From Pelagibacteraceae bacterium (GTDB lineage: Bacteria > Pseudomonadota > Alphaproteobacteria > HIMB59 > GCA-002718135): a stretch of 64,000 nt of DNA. The notes under the pieces are model-generated. The model was not told where the DNA came from and did no database searches. It was given only the letters and a program-made list of their open reading frames with translations. The stretch covers positions 1 through 64,000 of the forward strand of contig PBDW01000008.1 of assembly GCA_002717485.1 (NCBI GenBank), given 5' to 3'. A program made the translations under genes and the position numbers. Below are positions 1 to 8,959 of the stretch, piece by piece (position 1 is the stretch's first letter; the number at the start of each line of letters is the position of its first letter).

Positions 1-218
1 TTTTTTCTGCAAGAAGTTTTGCTGTAACAATTCCTGTTGAATCACGAACCCAATTAATTTCTATATCAGGATGATCTTCATTAAATGTATCAGCATATCT
101 CTTTAAATCTTCAGCCTCAATCGCTGTGTAGACAGTAAGAGATGTTTTAGCGTCTGCAAAGCCAAAAGTGATTGTGGTCAAAAGCAGAACACCAATGTAA
201 GAAATGAAATTTTTCATA
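1..218 (-). CDS. 2-aminoethylphosphonate-type ABC transporter substrate-binding protein, N-terminal fragment (cut by window edge)
   Basis: Only the first 72 codons are inside the window; the gene continues past base 1. The reading frame starts at an ATG with a strong GGAGG ribosome site just upstream. It opens with a signal peptide ([15 protein letters not shown], cleaved near FADA) followed by [19 protein letters not shown] and a [17 protein letters not shown] segment. That pattern is typical of the iron/AfuA-like binding proteins annotated as 2-aminoethylphosphonate receptors (AepX/PhnS type). It should bind an aminophosphonate in the periplasm and feed an ABC transporter encoded outside the window. 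The phosphonate genes next door support the substrate guess; a ferric-ion or sugar-phosphate receptor is the main alternative. Confidence 0.75.
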
Positions 219-320
219 TTTCCTCCAATTATTAATTAATTATTAAAATTTATTAAAGTATGATGTTATAAGTATGAAATTAAATTTACAACGAAAATTA
301 ACAATTATAGCATAATTTAT

Positions 321-1163
321 ATGGAAGAAAATTTATTGCTTTTATTAGTTTTTTTAGCAGCTATTTTTCATGCTACCTGGAACACTATTATAAAACAGTC
401 CAAAGACCCTCTTAAAAATATGGCTCTTATGCAGCTAATTATGGGATTGGCGTTTTTGCCACTTTTATTTTTTATCCCCATACCAAATAAAGAGGCCTGG
501 GTATTTCTAATAATTTCTATTATTTTTCATACATTATATTTTACCTTGTTGGGACTGGCATATAGGAGCGGTGATTTATCGGTCATATATCCCATTGCAA
601 GAGGATTAGCTCCACTAATTATTTTTATTCTTATGATAACTTTTTCAAATCAATATGTTTCTTACTATGGCGGACTCGGAATTATTTTAGTTACAGGAGG
701 AATAGTTTTGAATTCATTAAATCAATTCAGGGATAGTTTGAAACGAAAAGGATTAGCAATAGCATTGCTGGTTTCTATTAGTGTAGTTGGATATTCTATT
801 GCAGACGGAATGGGATCGCGCTCAAGCCATAATTCACTTCACTATATTGTATGGTTATTTGCATTGGATGGATGGTTTTTTTTGTTATTTATGCACATAA
901 AATATGGTTGGTTTTGGGGCCAGTTTACATCATCAGATATAGTAAGCGTTAGTTTTGGATCACTAATCGCAGTATTTGGTTATGGCATTGTAATTTATGC
1001 AATGGGGTTTATGCCATTCGCTTTTGTTTCAGCAATAAGAGAAACAAGTGTGATTATTGCAGCTTTAATTGGAGTTTTATATTTGAAAGAAGATGGAAAG
1101 TTCCTAAAAATTTTTTCTACCATAATAGTTTTTTCTGGTATATATCTTATTTATAACAACTAA
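321..1163 (+). CDS. EamA/DMT-type membrane protein linked to phosphonate use (first copy)
   Basis: A 280-residue integral membrane protein with about ten hydrophobic segments and two EamA-like halves, the usual size for drug/metabolite transporters. The segment GDLSVIYPIARG in the first half and the late FVSAIRETSVIIAALIGV recur almost unchanged in the gene at 5614-6459, so the two are paralogues. It resembles the family described as a phosphonate-utilisation-associated membrane protein. It starts divergently from the binding protein on the left and runs toward the PhnZ-like gene. Uptake or release of a phosphonate or its breakdown product is inferred from position only. Confidence 0.75.
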   Translation: MEENLLLLLVFLAAIFHATWNTIIKQSKDPLKNMALMQLIMGLAFLPLLFFIPIPNKEAWVFLIISIIFHTLYFTLLGLAYRSGDLSVIYPIARGLAPLIIFILMITFSNQYVSYYGGLGIILVTGGIVLNSLNQFRDSLKRKGLAIALLVSISVVGYSIADGMGSRSSHNSLHYIVWLFALDGWFFLLFMHIKYGWFWGQFTSSDIVSVSFGSLIAVFGYGIVIYAMGFMPFAFVSAIRETSVIIAALIGVLYLKEDGKFLKIFSTIIVFSGIYLIYNN

Positions 1164-1220
1164 TGCTTGCTAGACGGTAATAAATTTAATCAATCTATTA
1201 ATTATTTGATAAATATTGCT

Positions 1221-1772
1221 ATGAACAAAACAATTATATCTGAAATTTTCAGTCTGTTCGAAAACAAAGGAAGTATTCTTAAGTACGGAAATGAAAATGT
1301 TACACAATTGGAACATGCCTTGCAATGCGCTGAATTAGTAGAAAAAAATAATTTTTCAAAAGAAATTATAACAGCGGCATTGCTCCATGATATTGGGCAT
1401 TTATTGTATGATAAAAATGACCCCATTTATGAAGGAAAAGATGGTTATCACGAGAATTTAGGTGCGGATTATTTGTCTAACTATTTTGGCGAAGAGGTAA
1501 CACGCCCTATAAGAGCGCACGTTGAGTCTAAAAGATACCTGTCGGCTGTAGAAAAAGGATATTATGATCTCCTTTCTGAAGCTTCCAAGGCCTCACTTGT
1601 TGTCCAAGGAGGTTCTTTTACAAAAGAAGAGGCGGAAGAGTTTATTAATAAACCGTTTATGAAAGATGCGGTAGAGCTTAGAAGATTCGATGATCAGGCA
1701 AAAATATTAAATAAAAAAACTCCAAATATATATCACTTTAAGCATTACGTTGAGGAATCGCTAAAAATTTAA
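1221..1772 (+). CDS. phnZ: PhnZ-like HD-domain mixed-valence diiron oxygenase
   Basis: PhnZ enzymes split the C-P bond of 1-hydroxy phosphonates with O2, releasing phosphate. The ORF track starts at a TTG (1167); I prefer the in-frame ATG at 1221, which gives 183 residues, near the family length. Beyond the HD ligands (His32, His56-Asp57, His100, Asp157/158) it has Tyr22 and Glu25 in YGNE, exactly ten and seven residues before His32. This gating pair separates PhnZ from ordinary HD phosphohydrolases. His60, His77 and Lys104 also fall where phosphonate-binding residues lie in PhnZ. It follows the DMT gene and meets the FAD gene tail to tail with a 4-base overlap. No PhnY*-type hydroxylase to make its substrate is visible in the window. 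Confidence 0.85.
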   Translation: MNKTIISEIFSLFENKGSILKYGNENVTQLEHALQCAELVEKNNFSKEIITAALLHDIGHLLYDKNDPIYEGKDGYHENLGADYLSNYFGEEVTRPIRAHVESKRYLSAVEKGYYDLLSEASKASLVVQGGSFTKEEAEEFINKPFMKDAVELRRFDDQAKILNKKTPNIYHFKHYVEESLKI

Positions 1773-2908
1773 TTTAGTAAAGGTGTTTTGTGGGAAGAGC
1801 ATGCTATATCTATGTCAAATTTCTTCCCCAGCTTGTTAACTACATCTTCGGCCATCAATCTATGAGTTGTCAGTGCGCCTCCGCAAATAGTTAAAAAATT
1901 ATTTAATCCGGTTTCTTTATGATCAATAACTAAATGACTTCTTGGTAAAGGTAGGTTCTTGTTAAATTTTTTTGGCTTAACTAAAGGTCTAACACCAGAC
2001 CAAGTTCTAAATGGTTTATAATTTTTTATATTAGGGAATAGCTCTTGCGCTCCCAATAAAAGATCATTAATTTCATCTGGACGGGTGCTTGGAGTTTCTG
2101 GATCATTAACTATTTCTGATGTTGTACCCCAAAGACTTTCTTTGCCTGAAGGGCACATAATATCATTATTATTGGGAATTCTACATCTGTTAATTGCCTG
2201 GTTAACCAATTGACCTTTAAAAAATATGCCGCAACCTCTTGTCAGTTGTAGTTCAACATTTTGATCAATTAGTTTTGCTACTTCTTTTGACCAAGGACCA
2301 GCCGCATTGATAATCCCATCACATTCGATATTTGTTTTAATTCCATTATGAGAAACTTGGATTGACCTTGCTAAATTATTACTTAGTTTTATTGAAACTA
2401 CTTTGTGATTAGTAAGTATTTTTCCTCCGTAAGCTTTTATTTCTTTAGCCAGTAAATTAAATAACTTTGGCGGATAGACAAGGGCATCGGGAACGTGAAA
2501 TGCTTTTAAAATATTTTTGTTTAACTCTTTTTCTCTATTTAATACATCTTTTACCCGAATCTCTTTAACGGGTATTTTAGCTATTTCACAACATTTTATA
2601 AACTTTTCAAGATAGTCTTCAGGATCATTAGCTAGTCTAATAAACAAACCTCCGATTAATTTGACAGCCTGCGGAAAAATTTTACTTATTATATTTCTTT
2701 CTCTATAGCATTCTGCTGCAAATGTTGTTTCAGTAACAGCATAACGAGCGCCACTTTGTAGCATTCCGTGCGATCGAGAACTAGTTCCAGAGCCTAAATT
2801 TCCTGTTTCAATTAATATTGTTTCATAACCCCTTAAAACTAAATCTCTAGCAACCCCACAGCCAGTCGCTCCCCCACCAATTACAATAATCCGTGGAGTT
2901 TTTACCAA
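1769..2908 (-). CDS. GlpA-like FAD-dependent oxidoreductase of the phosphonate cluster
   Basis: A 379-residue FAD enzyme of the DAO fold. The dinucleotide motif GGGATGCG sits at residues 11-18, followed by [18 protein letters not shown], which closely resembles the GlpA glycerol-3-phosphate dehydrogenase signature. INAAGPWS and a C-terminal [15 protein letters not shown] complete the fold. It lacks the C-terminal [2Fe-2S] region of full GlpA. The start is a TTG inside the end of the dehydrogenase gene (7-base overlap), so phnA, phnY and this gene form one leftward operon. I infer it oxidises an aminophosphonate, possibly N-alkylated, to phosphonoacetaldehyde for PhnY; FAD enzymes with such roles (PbfC/PbfD) are known from phosphonate clusters. 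A glycerol-3-phosphate substrate cannot be excluded. Confidence 0.75.
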   Translation of the reverse strand: MVKTPRIIVIGGGATGCGVARDLVLRGYETILIETGNLGSGTSSRSHGMLQSGARYAVTETTFAAECYRERNIISKIFPQAVKLIGGLFIRLANDPEDYLEKFIKCCEIAKIPVKEIRVKDVLNREKELNKNILKAFHVPDALVYPPKLFNLLAKEIKAYGGKILTNHKVVSIKLSNNLARSIQVSHNGIKTNIECDGIINAAGPWSKEVAKLIDQNVELQLTRGCGIFFKGQLVNQAINRCRIPNNNDIMCPSGKESLWGTTSEIVNDPETPSTRPDEINDLLLGAQELFPNIKNYKPFRTWSGVRPLVKPKKFNKNLPLPRSHLVIDHKETGLNNFLTICGGALTTHRLMAEDVVNKLGKKFDIDIACSSHKTPLLN

Positions 2909-4341
2909 GGTAAGGAGAATGTTTTAATGTTTGTGTAACTCTTCATTGCTTCAATTACACCTTCTTTATAACCTAGGCCTGAATCTTTTATTCCTCCAAA
3001 TGGTGACATTTCAGTTCTATACCCCGGTACTTCCCAAATATTTACAGTGCCTACATTTAAATTTTTAATGTATAGTTTTGCCCTATTAAAATTATTTGTG
3101 CATACCCCAGAAGATAAACCAAATACTGTTGAATTAGAAATATTTATAACTTTGTCATCCTCATCGGGGACTCTTATTATAGGAATTACTGGGCCAAAAG
3201 TTTCTTGAAACACTAATTCACTTTTATAATCTACCTTATCAACAACAATTGGGGGAAGTAATGCTCCTTTTCTTCCTGGATGGTATAAAATTTCTGCTCC
3301 ATCTTCCTGAGCTTTTGTTACACGATTATCAAATAACTCTGCAGCTTCCTTGTTTATCACTGTGCCTAAATCAGTTTTAATATTCATTGGGTCACCAAAA
3401 ACAATTTTTTTTGCTCTTGCAACTACAAGATCAACAAATTCATCAGCTATTTTATTTTGACATAAAATTCTTTTAACAGCTGTACAGCGTTGGCCTGAGT
3501 TTTTTGTGGCACCGGTTACGGCAAGTTCAACAGCCTTTTGCAAGTCATCACTTTCTAAATCATTACATACTATTAGAGGATCGTTGCCGCCCAGTTCAAG
3601 AACGGTTCTCTTATATCCTGCCTGTTCAGCGATATATTTTCCAACTGGAATGCCGCCTGTAAATGTTATTAGATCTATATTTGCATTTTTAATCATTTCT
3701 AAACCAATATCTTTTGGCCATCCTGTAACAACAGAAAACATTTCTGGAGGCAGCCCTGATTCATAAAGAATGTCTGCAAGAATCATTATTGTCATTGGTG
3801 TTAGCTCTGTTTGTTTGCATACAACCTTATTGTTAGTAGCTATAGCAGGCGCAATTTTATGTGAAACCATATTTAAAGGATGATTAAATGGCGTGATTGC
3901 TGAAATAGCATTAAGCGGTTCTCTGGTCGTGAAAATTTTCCTATCTTTACCGTGAGGTGTTAAGTCACAAGAAAAAATTTCACTATCATCCAAAATGCAG
4001 AGCTGGGATGTTAATGAAAATACATCAAATGATCGTCCTACCTCATATAATGAATCTTTTTTGGAAATGCCGAGTTCTAATGTAATAACATCTGAAATCT
4101 CTTCCTTTCTTTTAATAAGTGTTTCAGCAGTTTTTTGTAAAATTTTTTGTCTCTCATATCTACTCAATTTAGATTTAAAGTTTGAAGCGATATCAAAGGC
4201 TTTTTTTGCATGTTCTGATGTTCCAGCAGGAACAGTCCCAATTATTTCTTCTGTAAATGGATATTGAACATTAATTTTTTCATCGGTATTTATTTTCTTA
4301 CCCCCTATACGCATTGACTCATCTCTGATAAATTTTGTCAT
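2902..4341 (-). CDS. phnY: Phosphonoacetaldehyde dehydrogenase (aldehyde dehydrogenase family)
   Basis: A 479-residue NAD(P)-dependent aldehyde dehydrogenase. It has the Rossmann loop FTGGIPVGK, the general-base region [10 protein letters not shown] and the catalytic cysteine at about residue 286 in [10 protein letters not shown]; Arg next to Cys is typical of PhnY and GAPN-type enzymes. The ITPFNHPLN segment carries the conserved His near the substrate. PhnY oxidises phosphonoacetaldehyde to phosphonoacetate. Its ATG overlaps the phnA stop by 4 bases (ATGA), which indicates translational coupling with the next enzyme of the pathway, and this pairing settles the assignment over other aldehyde dehydrogenases. 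Confidence 0.88.
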   Translation of the reverse strand: MTKFIRDESMRIGGKKINTDEKINVQYPFTEEIIGTVPAGTSEHAKKAFDIASNFKSKLSRYERQKILQKTAETLIKRKEEISDVITLELGISKKDSLYEVGRSFDVFSLTSQLCILDDSEIFSCDLTPHGKDRKIFTTREPLNAISAITPFNHPLNMVSHKIAPAIATNNKVVCKQTELTPMTIMILADILYESGLPPEMFSVVTGWPKDIGLEMIKNANIDLITFTGGIPVGKYIAEQAGYKRTVLELGGNDPLIVCNDLESDDLQKAVELAVTGATKNSGQRCTAVKRILCQNKIADEFVDLVVARAKKIVFGDPMNIKTDLGTVINKEAAELFDNRVTKAQEDGAEILYHPGRKGALLPPIVVDKVDYKSELVFQETFGPVIPIIRVPDEDDKVINISNSTVFGLSSGVCTNNFNRAKLYIKNLNVGTVNIWEVPGYRTEMSPFGGIKDSGLGYKEGVIEAMKSYTNIKTFSLPW

Positions 4342-5588
4342 AATATTTCTCCAGCATTATTAATAGCATAATAAAATGCCTCGTAATTATAAATTTGTTC
4401 GCCAATTCTTGGTCGCAGTTCTTTAAAATTTGTGATGAAGGGGACCTCCCTCTCGAATAAACCTCCGTGTGACCGTAAGGGCTCATTTAGTCCGCTCAAA
4501 TCATGTTTTTCTAGGGAAGAGCCTATCGTCATATTTTCATCTGACATACAAACAATATCTCCTGTTCTATCTGGTGGTAAATAAAATTTTTTACATGCAT
4601 CATTTTTATTAAATACCACATCAATTCCTTGAATATTTTTTATTGTATCAATTATCAATTGAATTTTTGAAACTTCACTTATGTATATGTTTGCATATGA
4701 ACCCAAAGCCCCGTGATGAACAACATAAGGATCTGTAATGGGAAGAATTACACGAGCTGAATTGTCTCCAAATTTTTGATCTAATATATCTTGAAGATAA
4801 ATTGCATTTGGAGAGCCATCATCTTTAGATTTTGATTTCATACCATGGTCAGCAGTAACAACTATAGAACTTTTATTAACACTAAGAAGGCCGAGGTAGT
4901 AATCAAACATTTCATAGAATTTATTTGCCTGCGGATGTCCGGGCTCATATTTATGTTGAATAAAATCAGTAGTTGATAAATACATAATATCAGGTTCAAA
5001 ATCTTTTAACAACTTAACTCCAGCTGCCATTACAAATTCTGATAATTCTTGGGAATAAACATCTGGGACACCTCTTTGCAGCCATTTATTTACATTAGAA
5101 ATTCCATTATTGCTTATTGAAGATTCATTTGATTTTTCAGCTGAAAAACAGATTGCTCTTTTGTCTTCATAATTTAAACCGTTGCCTAATAAAGTTCTAA
5201 GTTTATCTTTGGCTGTCACGCAGGCAATTTTTAATCCTTCTTTATATAATTTTTCAAAAATTGTTGGAGCCCTTAAGTATTGTGGATCATTCATCATAAC
5301 TTCCTTTTTTGAGTCTGGATCAAAAAAGAAATTTCCACAAATTCCATGAATTGAACTTGGCTGTCCAGTAACAATAGAAATATTGTTTGGGTTGGTAAAG
5401 CTTGGAATAGCGCTATGAGCTAATTGAAACGATCCACTCATAATAAATTTTTTAAGATTAGGCATTAGATTTTTTTCTAATGCTATATCAAAATATTCTT
5501 TTTGAGAGCCGTCAAGACAAATTACTATTACGTTTTTTTTTAACTTGGTTGGATAATTTTTGTTATTAATGTTAATATTACCTATCAC
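4338..5588 (-). CDS. phnA: Phosphonoacetate hydrolase
   Basis: Cleaves phosphonoacetate to acetate and phosphate using two zinc ions. The 416-residue protein shows the complete alkaline-phosphatase-superfamily set with the spacing of characterised PhnA enzymes: Asp26 (CLDG), nucleophile Thr65 (SFTNPNN), Asp208 and His212 (TTDFIQH), Asp247-His248 (TADHGM) and His374 (RSHGG). The start is a GTG at 5588. It is the first gene of the leftward operon phnA-phnY-FAD oxidase and lies 25 bases from the divergent second DMT gene. The shared short gap must hold both promoters; I saw no convincing Pho box in it. Confidence 0.92.
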   Translation of the reverse strand: MIGNININNKNYPTKLKKNVIVICLDGSQKEYFDIALEKNLMPNLKKFIMSGSFQLAHSAIPSFTNPNNISIVTGQPSSIHGICGNFFFDPDSKKEVMMNDPQYLRAPTIFEKLYKEGLKIACVTAKDKLRTLLGNGLNYEDKRAICFSAEKSNESSISNNGISNVNKWLQRGVPDVYSQELSEFVMAAGVKLLKDFEPDIMYLSTTDFIQHKYEPGHPQANKFYEMFDYYLGLLSVNKSSIVVTADHGMKSKSKDDGSPNAIYLQDILDQKFGDNSARVILPITDPYVVHHGALGSYANIYISEVSKIQLIIDTIKNIQGIDVVFNKNDACKKFYLPPDRTGDIVCMSDENMTIGSSLEKHDLSGLNEPLRSHGGLFEREVPFITNFKELRPRIGEQIYNYEAFYYAINNAGEIL

Positions 5589-5613
5589 AATATTATATAT
5601 TTAGTGTAATTTA

Positions 5614-6459
5614 ATGTATTCAACAACTTCTATTTTTATAATTGTTTTATTTGCAGCTCTGTGTCATGCAAGTTGGAGCTTGGCAATTAAATCTCACAGA
5701 GAATCACTAACAATTATGGGTATGACATCCATAACTGAAATAATAGTATTTTTACCGTTAGTTTTTTTTGTACCCCTTCCTAGCGCGCAAATTTGGTTCT
5801 TTATATTGATTAGTGTGGCTCTTCATGGGCTCTACAGGCTCGTGGTGGTGTATTCATATCAATTTGGGGATTTATCATTTGTCTACCCTATAGCAAGGGG
5901 AGGGTCAGCACTTTTAATTACTTTAATAACTTTTTTATTATTAATTGACGAGATTTCAATAATGGGCTTGCTTGGTATTTTTACAGTTTGTATAGGGATT
6001 TTTTTAATCTCTAGATCACAAAAAAAATTTATAAATAAAAAAGCATTTATTCTAGCAGTTATTACCTCCATACTTATAGCAACATATAGCCTAATCGACG
6101 GAATAGGTGTGCGCAAAAGTGAAAACGGACTTAGCTATATTTTTTGGATGTTATTATTAAATGGAGTGCCTGTATTAATTTATATTTTATTAAAGAAAAA
6201 AAAAGTTTGGCCAAATATAAGCAAGGACATTTTATTTAACGGTTTTTCTGCTGGTTTATTGGCGATCTTAAGCTACGGTTTGGTAGTATGGTCAATGCAA
6301 CATCTTGAAATAGCCTATGTTTCATCAATAAGGGAAAGCAGTATTGTGATTGCCACTTTTATGGGCGTTTTCCTTTTAGGCGAAAAAGCTGCAGCTAAAA
6401 GGGTCATTTCTTCAATGATTGTTTTGTTAGGGGTAACAATATTATACTTCGAAATTTAA
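5614..6459 (+). CDS. EamA/DMT-type membrane protein linked to phosphonate use (second copy)
   Basis: A 281-residue membrane protein with about ten hydrophobic segments, paralogous to the gene at 321-1163: both have a HA-W near the N-terminus, GDLS-(V/I)YPIARG in the first half and a late SSIRESSIVIATFMGV-type segment. The two copies bracket the phosphonate enzyme genes. Family members recur in phosphonate clusters, which supports transport of a substrate or product, but the direction and cargo are unknown. It ends 58 bases before a small zinc-finger gene that is probably unrelated. Confidence 0.75.
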   Translation: MYSTTSIFIIVLFAALCHASWSLAIKSHRESLTIMGMTSITEIIVFLPLVFFVPLPSAQIWFFILISVALHGLYRLVVVYSYQFGDLSFVYPIARGGSALLITLITFLLLIDEISIMGLLGIFTVCIGIFLISRSQKKFINKKAFILAVITSILIATYSLIDGIGVRKSENGLSYIFWMLLLNGVPVLIYILLKKKKVWPNISKDILFNGFSAGLLAILSYGLVVWSMQHLEIAYVSSIRESSIVIATFMGVFLLGEKAAAKRVISSMIVLLGVTILYFEI

Positions 6460-6517
6460 TGATCTCAATGTATAAAATACTGGACTTCAAATCTTAATTT
6501 TTCTAATAGGGTCACTT

Positions 6518-6697
6518 ATGGTTGCTAATAGCAAAAATATTGAAGAGGTTGATAAAAAAACTGAAACTATTTGTTGCGACGGAGGGCAAGATAGTTTAGG
6601 TCATCCCGCGGTATATTATACCTTTGGTGATAAAAAAGAAATTATATGTGGTTATTGTAATAAAAAATATATTAAAAAAGAAGTTAATGGAAAGTAA
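6518..6697 (+). CDS. Small CHCC-type zinc-finger domain protein (59 aa, missing from ORF track)
   Basis: A 59-codon gene too short for the ORF track. Its translation carries CCDGGQDSLGHPAVYYTFG, then ICGYCNKKYI, i.e. Cys, His and a Cys-x2-Cys pair in the spacing of the zf-CHCC family, which is related to the mitochondrial complex I subunit NDUFS6. The LGHP-VY core is the family hallmark. Alphaproteobacteria usually carry one such gene. It ends 2 bases before the FYDLN_acid gene, so the two zinc-binding proteins are probably co-transcribed. The exact role in bacteria is not known to me; a link to complex I assembly is inferred from the eukaryotic relative. Confidence 0.85.
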   Translation: MVANSKNIEEVDKKTETICCDGGQDSLGHPAVYYTFGDKKEIICGYCNKKYIKKEVNGK

Positions 6698-6699
6698 AA

Positions 6700-7059
6700 A
6701 TGTATAAAACAAGTTGGGGATTAAAAAGAATTTGCCCTATTTGCCGGGCGTCTTATTATGATTTGGGAAGAACAATTCTTGAGTGTCCGAGCTGTGGGAA
6801 AGAAATAGAAGTTTTAAATCTTTCGAGACCAAGAAGAGGCAGAAAGCCAGGAAGTGTTAATGCCTTTAATAACGCCAGTGAAACTGAAGAAGTAAAGCAA
6901 AAGGTAGAAGAGAACATTGACATTGATAATGTTGAATTAGAAACCGATAGTAATGAAAATAATATTGAAGATGATACTGTTTTAATAGAGGAGGAAAGCG
7001 ATATTGATCCAGCAATCGATGTTGGTATTAAACCAACAGAGGATAAAGAAGAAACTTAA
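6700..7059 (+). CDS. FYDLN_acid (TIGR02300-type) zinc-ribbon protein
   Basis: A 119-residue protein with an N-terminal zinc ribbon (CPICRASYYDLGRTILECPSCG, shown here only as the two Cys-x2-Cys knuckles CPIC and CPSC around SYYDLG), a basic linker RPRRGRK, and a strongly acidic C-terminal two thirds rich in Glu, Asp and Asn. This layout is that of the alphaproteobacterial FYDLN_acid family; here the eponymous FYDLN reads YYDLG. The function of the family is unknown. It directly follows the CHCC zinc-finger gene and precedes an MFS transporter by about 50 bases. Confidence 0.85.
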   Translation: MYKTSWGLKRICPICRASYYDLGRTILECPSCGKEIEVLNLSRPRRGRKPGSVNAFNNASETEEVKQKVEENIDIDNVELETDSNENNIEDDTVLIEEESDIDPAIDVGIKPTEDKEET

Positions 7060-7110
7060 AAAATTTACATTACTAATTTTATATACTAGCTAATTTTTTT
7101 AAATAAAAAA

Positions 7111-8376
7111 ATGTTTAATTTAATTTTGAGAATATGGCCACTTTTTTTTGGCTATGCAATTATATGTCTCGGACATGGTTTGCAGGGTACGCTTATTGGG
7201 GTACGCGCAGTAATTGAAAATTTTTCTTTTATAGAAACTGGAATTATTATTACTGGTTATTATGTGGGTTATTTATCAGGATCGATATCAATTCCAATAT
7301 TTTTAAAAAAAGTAGGACATATTAGAGTTTTTGCCGCCCTTGCGTCTCTTGCATCAATAGCAATTCTTTTACATACTGTTTTTATATTACCATACTTATG
7401 GTTTTTTATAAGAATCCTAACGGGCATTAGTATTGCAGGAATTTTTGTCATAATGGAAAGTTGGCTGAATGAAAAGGCAGACAACAGAACTAGAGGCGGG
7501 ATCTTGTCAATATATATGATAATAACTTTTACATTTCTTGGACTGGGCAATTTTCTATTAAATTTAAGCGATCCTGCTCAAGTTGATTTATTCATACTTG
7601 TATCAGTGCTGTTATCGTTCTCCCTTATTCCCATTTTATTAACATCATCAAATCAACCAAATTTTAAAAATACAAAAAGACTTACTTTTATAGAATTATA
7701 TAACTTATCACCGCTAGGATTTGTGGGCTCTTTGATGATTGGCTTATCACACAGTGCCCTTTTTGGATTAGGCGCTGTATATGCTAAGTCAAGAGGCCTA
7801 GACAATTTTCAAGTTTCAATATTCTTGGTCATTGTAACTGTATTTGGTTCAATATTTCAATGGCCTATTGGTTATGTTTCGGATAGAATTGATCGTCGTA
7901 TTATCCTAATTATAACCACATTAATAGCTGCAGGGATCTGTATATTGATAATAGGATCATCCTTTATTTCAATAACTCTTTTATTTATACTATTAGCCTT
8001 ATATGCAGGTATGTCACTGCCGACGTATTCATTAACTATTGCGCATACTAACGATTATTTACAGCCTGAACAGATAGTTGCTGCAAGCGCATCTATTGCT
8101 GTATTGGTTGGGTTAGGATCAGTATTTGGGCCAATAATTGCTTCATATTTTATGACCATTTTTGGATCAAATGGTTTTTTTGTATACTTATTTTTCATTC
8201 ATCTCTTTTTAGGATTATTCGGAATCTATCGTATGTCAATTAGAACTAAGCCTAGCGATATAGAATCCCAGTATGTGCCTCTTCCTAGAACAATTACTCC
8301 AACAGGTATGGAATTAAATCCAAAAGCAGAAATTGAGGAAGACTATCTTGGCAAAGAATCCTTTTTTGATAAATAA
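7111..8376 (+). CDS. MFS permease (YcaD-like)
   Basis: A 421-residue protein with about twelve hydrophobic segments in two halves, as in the major facilitator superfamily. The start (GHGLQGTLIGVRA) and the MESWLNEKADNRTRGGILS segment after the fourth or fifth helix are features of the YcaD-like group; a GYVSDRIDRR loop marks the start of the second half. The cargo is unknown. Its 3' end overlaps the convergent msrQ gene by 34 bases, the longest tail-to-tail overlap in the window. Confidence 0.75.
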   Translation: MFNLILRIWPLFFGYAIICLGHGLQGTLIGVRAVIENFSFIETGIIITGYYVGYLSGSISIPIFLKKVGHIRVFAALASLASIAILLHTVFILPYLWFFIRILTGISIAGIFVIMESWLNEKADNRTRGGILSIYMIITFTFLGLGNFLLNLSDPAQVDLFILVSVLLSFSLIPILLTSSNQPNFKNTKRLTFIELYNLSPLGFVGSLMIGLSHSALFGLGAVYAKSRGLDNFQVSIFLVIVTVFGSIFQWPIGYVSDRIDRRIILIITTLIAAGICILIIGSSFISITLLFILLALYAGMSLPTYSLTIAHTNDYLQPEQIVAASASIAVLVGLGSVFGPIIASYFMTIFGSNGFFVYLFFIHLFLGLFGIYRMSIRTKPSDIESQYVPLPRTITPTGMELNPKAEIEEDYLGKESFFDK

Positions 8377-8954
8377 TAAAATATCCTAAATACTAATAAT
8401 ATAACTATTAATATAATATAAATTAAGGGTTCAGTTTTATCTGCTTTAGTAAGTAAATAATAATGAAGAGCTGCCAATGGGGCAATAAAATATATTAGTC
8501 TATGAATCTTTTTCCAAATTTTATAACCAATCCTTTTGATCAATTTATTGTTTGAAGTTGCCGCAAGAGGAATGCATAAGATAAAAGAGGTAAAACCAAA
8601 TGTTATAAATGGTCTTTTATAAACATCTTTTAAAATATAATTCCAATTAAAAAAATGATCTAAAAATATGTAGCTGATAAAATGCAAACAAATATAATAA
8701 AAAGCAAACAACCCAATCATTCTCCTTAGAATTTCAATACTTCTCAGTGCTTTTATTTTTGCTAACGGTGTTATAAAGAGTGTAAATATTATTAATCTTA
8801 ATGAAAAATTTCCGAATTCTCTTATTATTTTATCTATTGGATTAATGCCCATATCGCCCAAATAAAACTTAGTGGTCCAATATATGCTTGGTGTTAATAA
8901 TAAGAAAAATAATAATGGTTTAATTTTTTTGACTAAATTTAATTTTATATACAT
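8343..8954 (-). CDS. msrQ: MsrQ, haem-binding membrane subunit of periplasmic methionine sulfoxide reductase
   Basis: A 203-residue protein with about six transmembrane segments of the ferric-reductase-like fold. Histidines that can hold haem are visible in YYICLHFISYIF, KIHRLIYFIAPLAALHY. MsrQ passes electrons from the quinone pool to MsrP, which repairs oxidised methionines in periplasmic proteins. It lies 5 bases downstream of msrP in the same leftward operon, which makes the assignment firm. The 3' end runs 34 bases into the MFS gene on the other strand. Confidence 0.9.
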   Translation of the reverse strand: MYIKLNLVKKIKPLLFFLLLTPSIYWTTKFYLGDMGINPIDKIIREFGNFSLRLIIFTLFITPLAKIKALRSIEILRRMIGLFAFYYICLHFISYIFLDHFFNWNYILKDVYKRPFITFGFTSFILCIPLAATSNNKLIKRIGYKIWKKIHRLIYFIAPLAALHYYLLTKADKTEPLIYIILIVILLVFRIFYYLSKKDSLPR

Positions 8955-8959
8955 AAAGT

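Noticed and set aside
1167-1220. Upstream TTG start for the PhnZ-like gene
   Set aside because: The extra 18 residues precede the family's normal N-terminus, and an ATG at 1221 gives standard spacing.
1202-1426. 74-codon ORF on the minus strand opposite the PhnZ-like gene
   Set aside because: Shadow of a gene with a complete, motif-supported active site; no ribosome site or family likeness.
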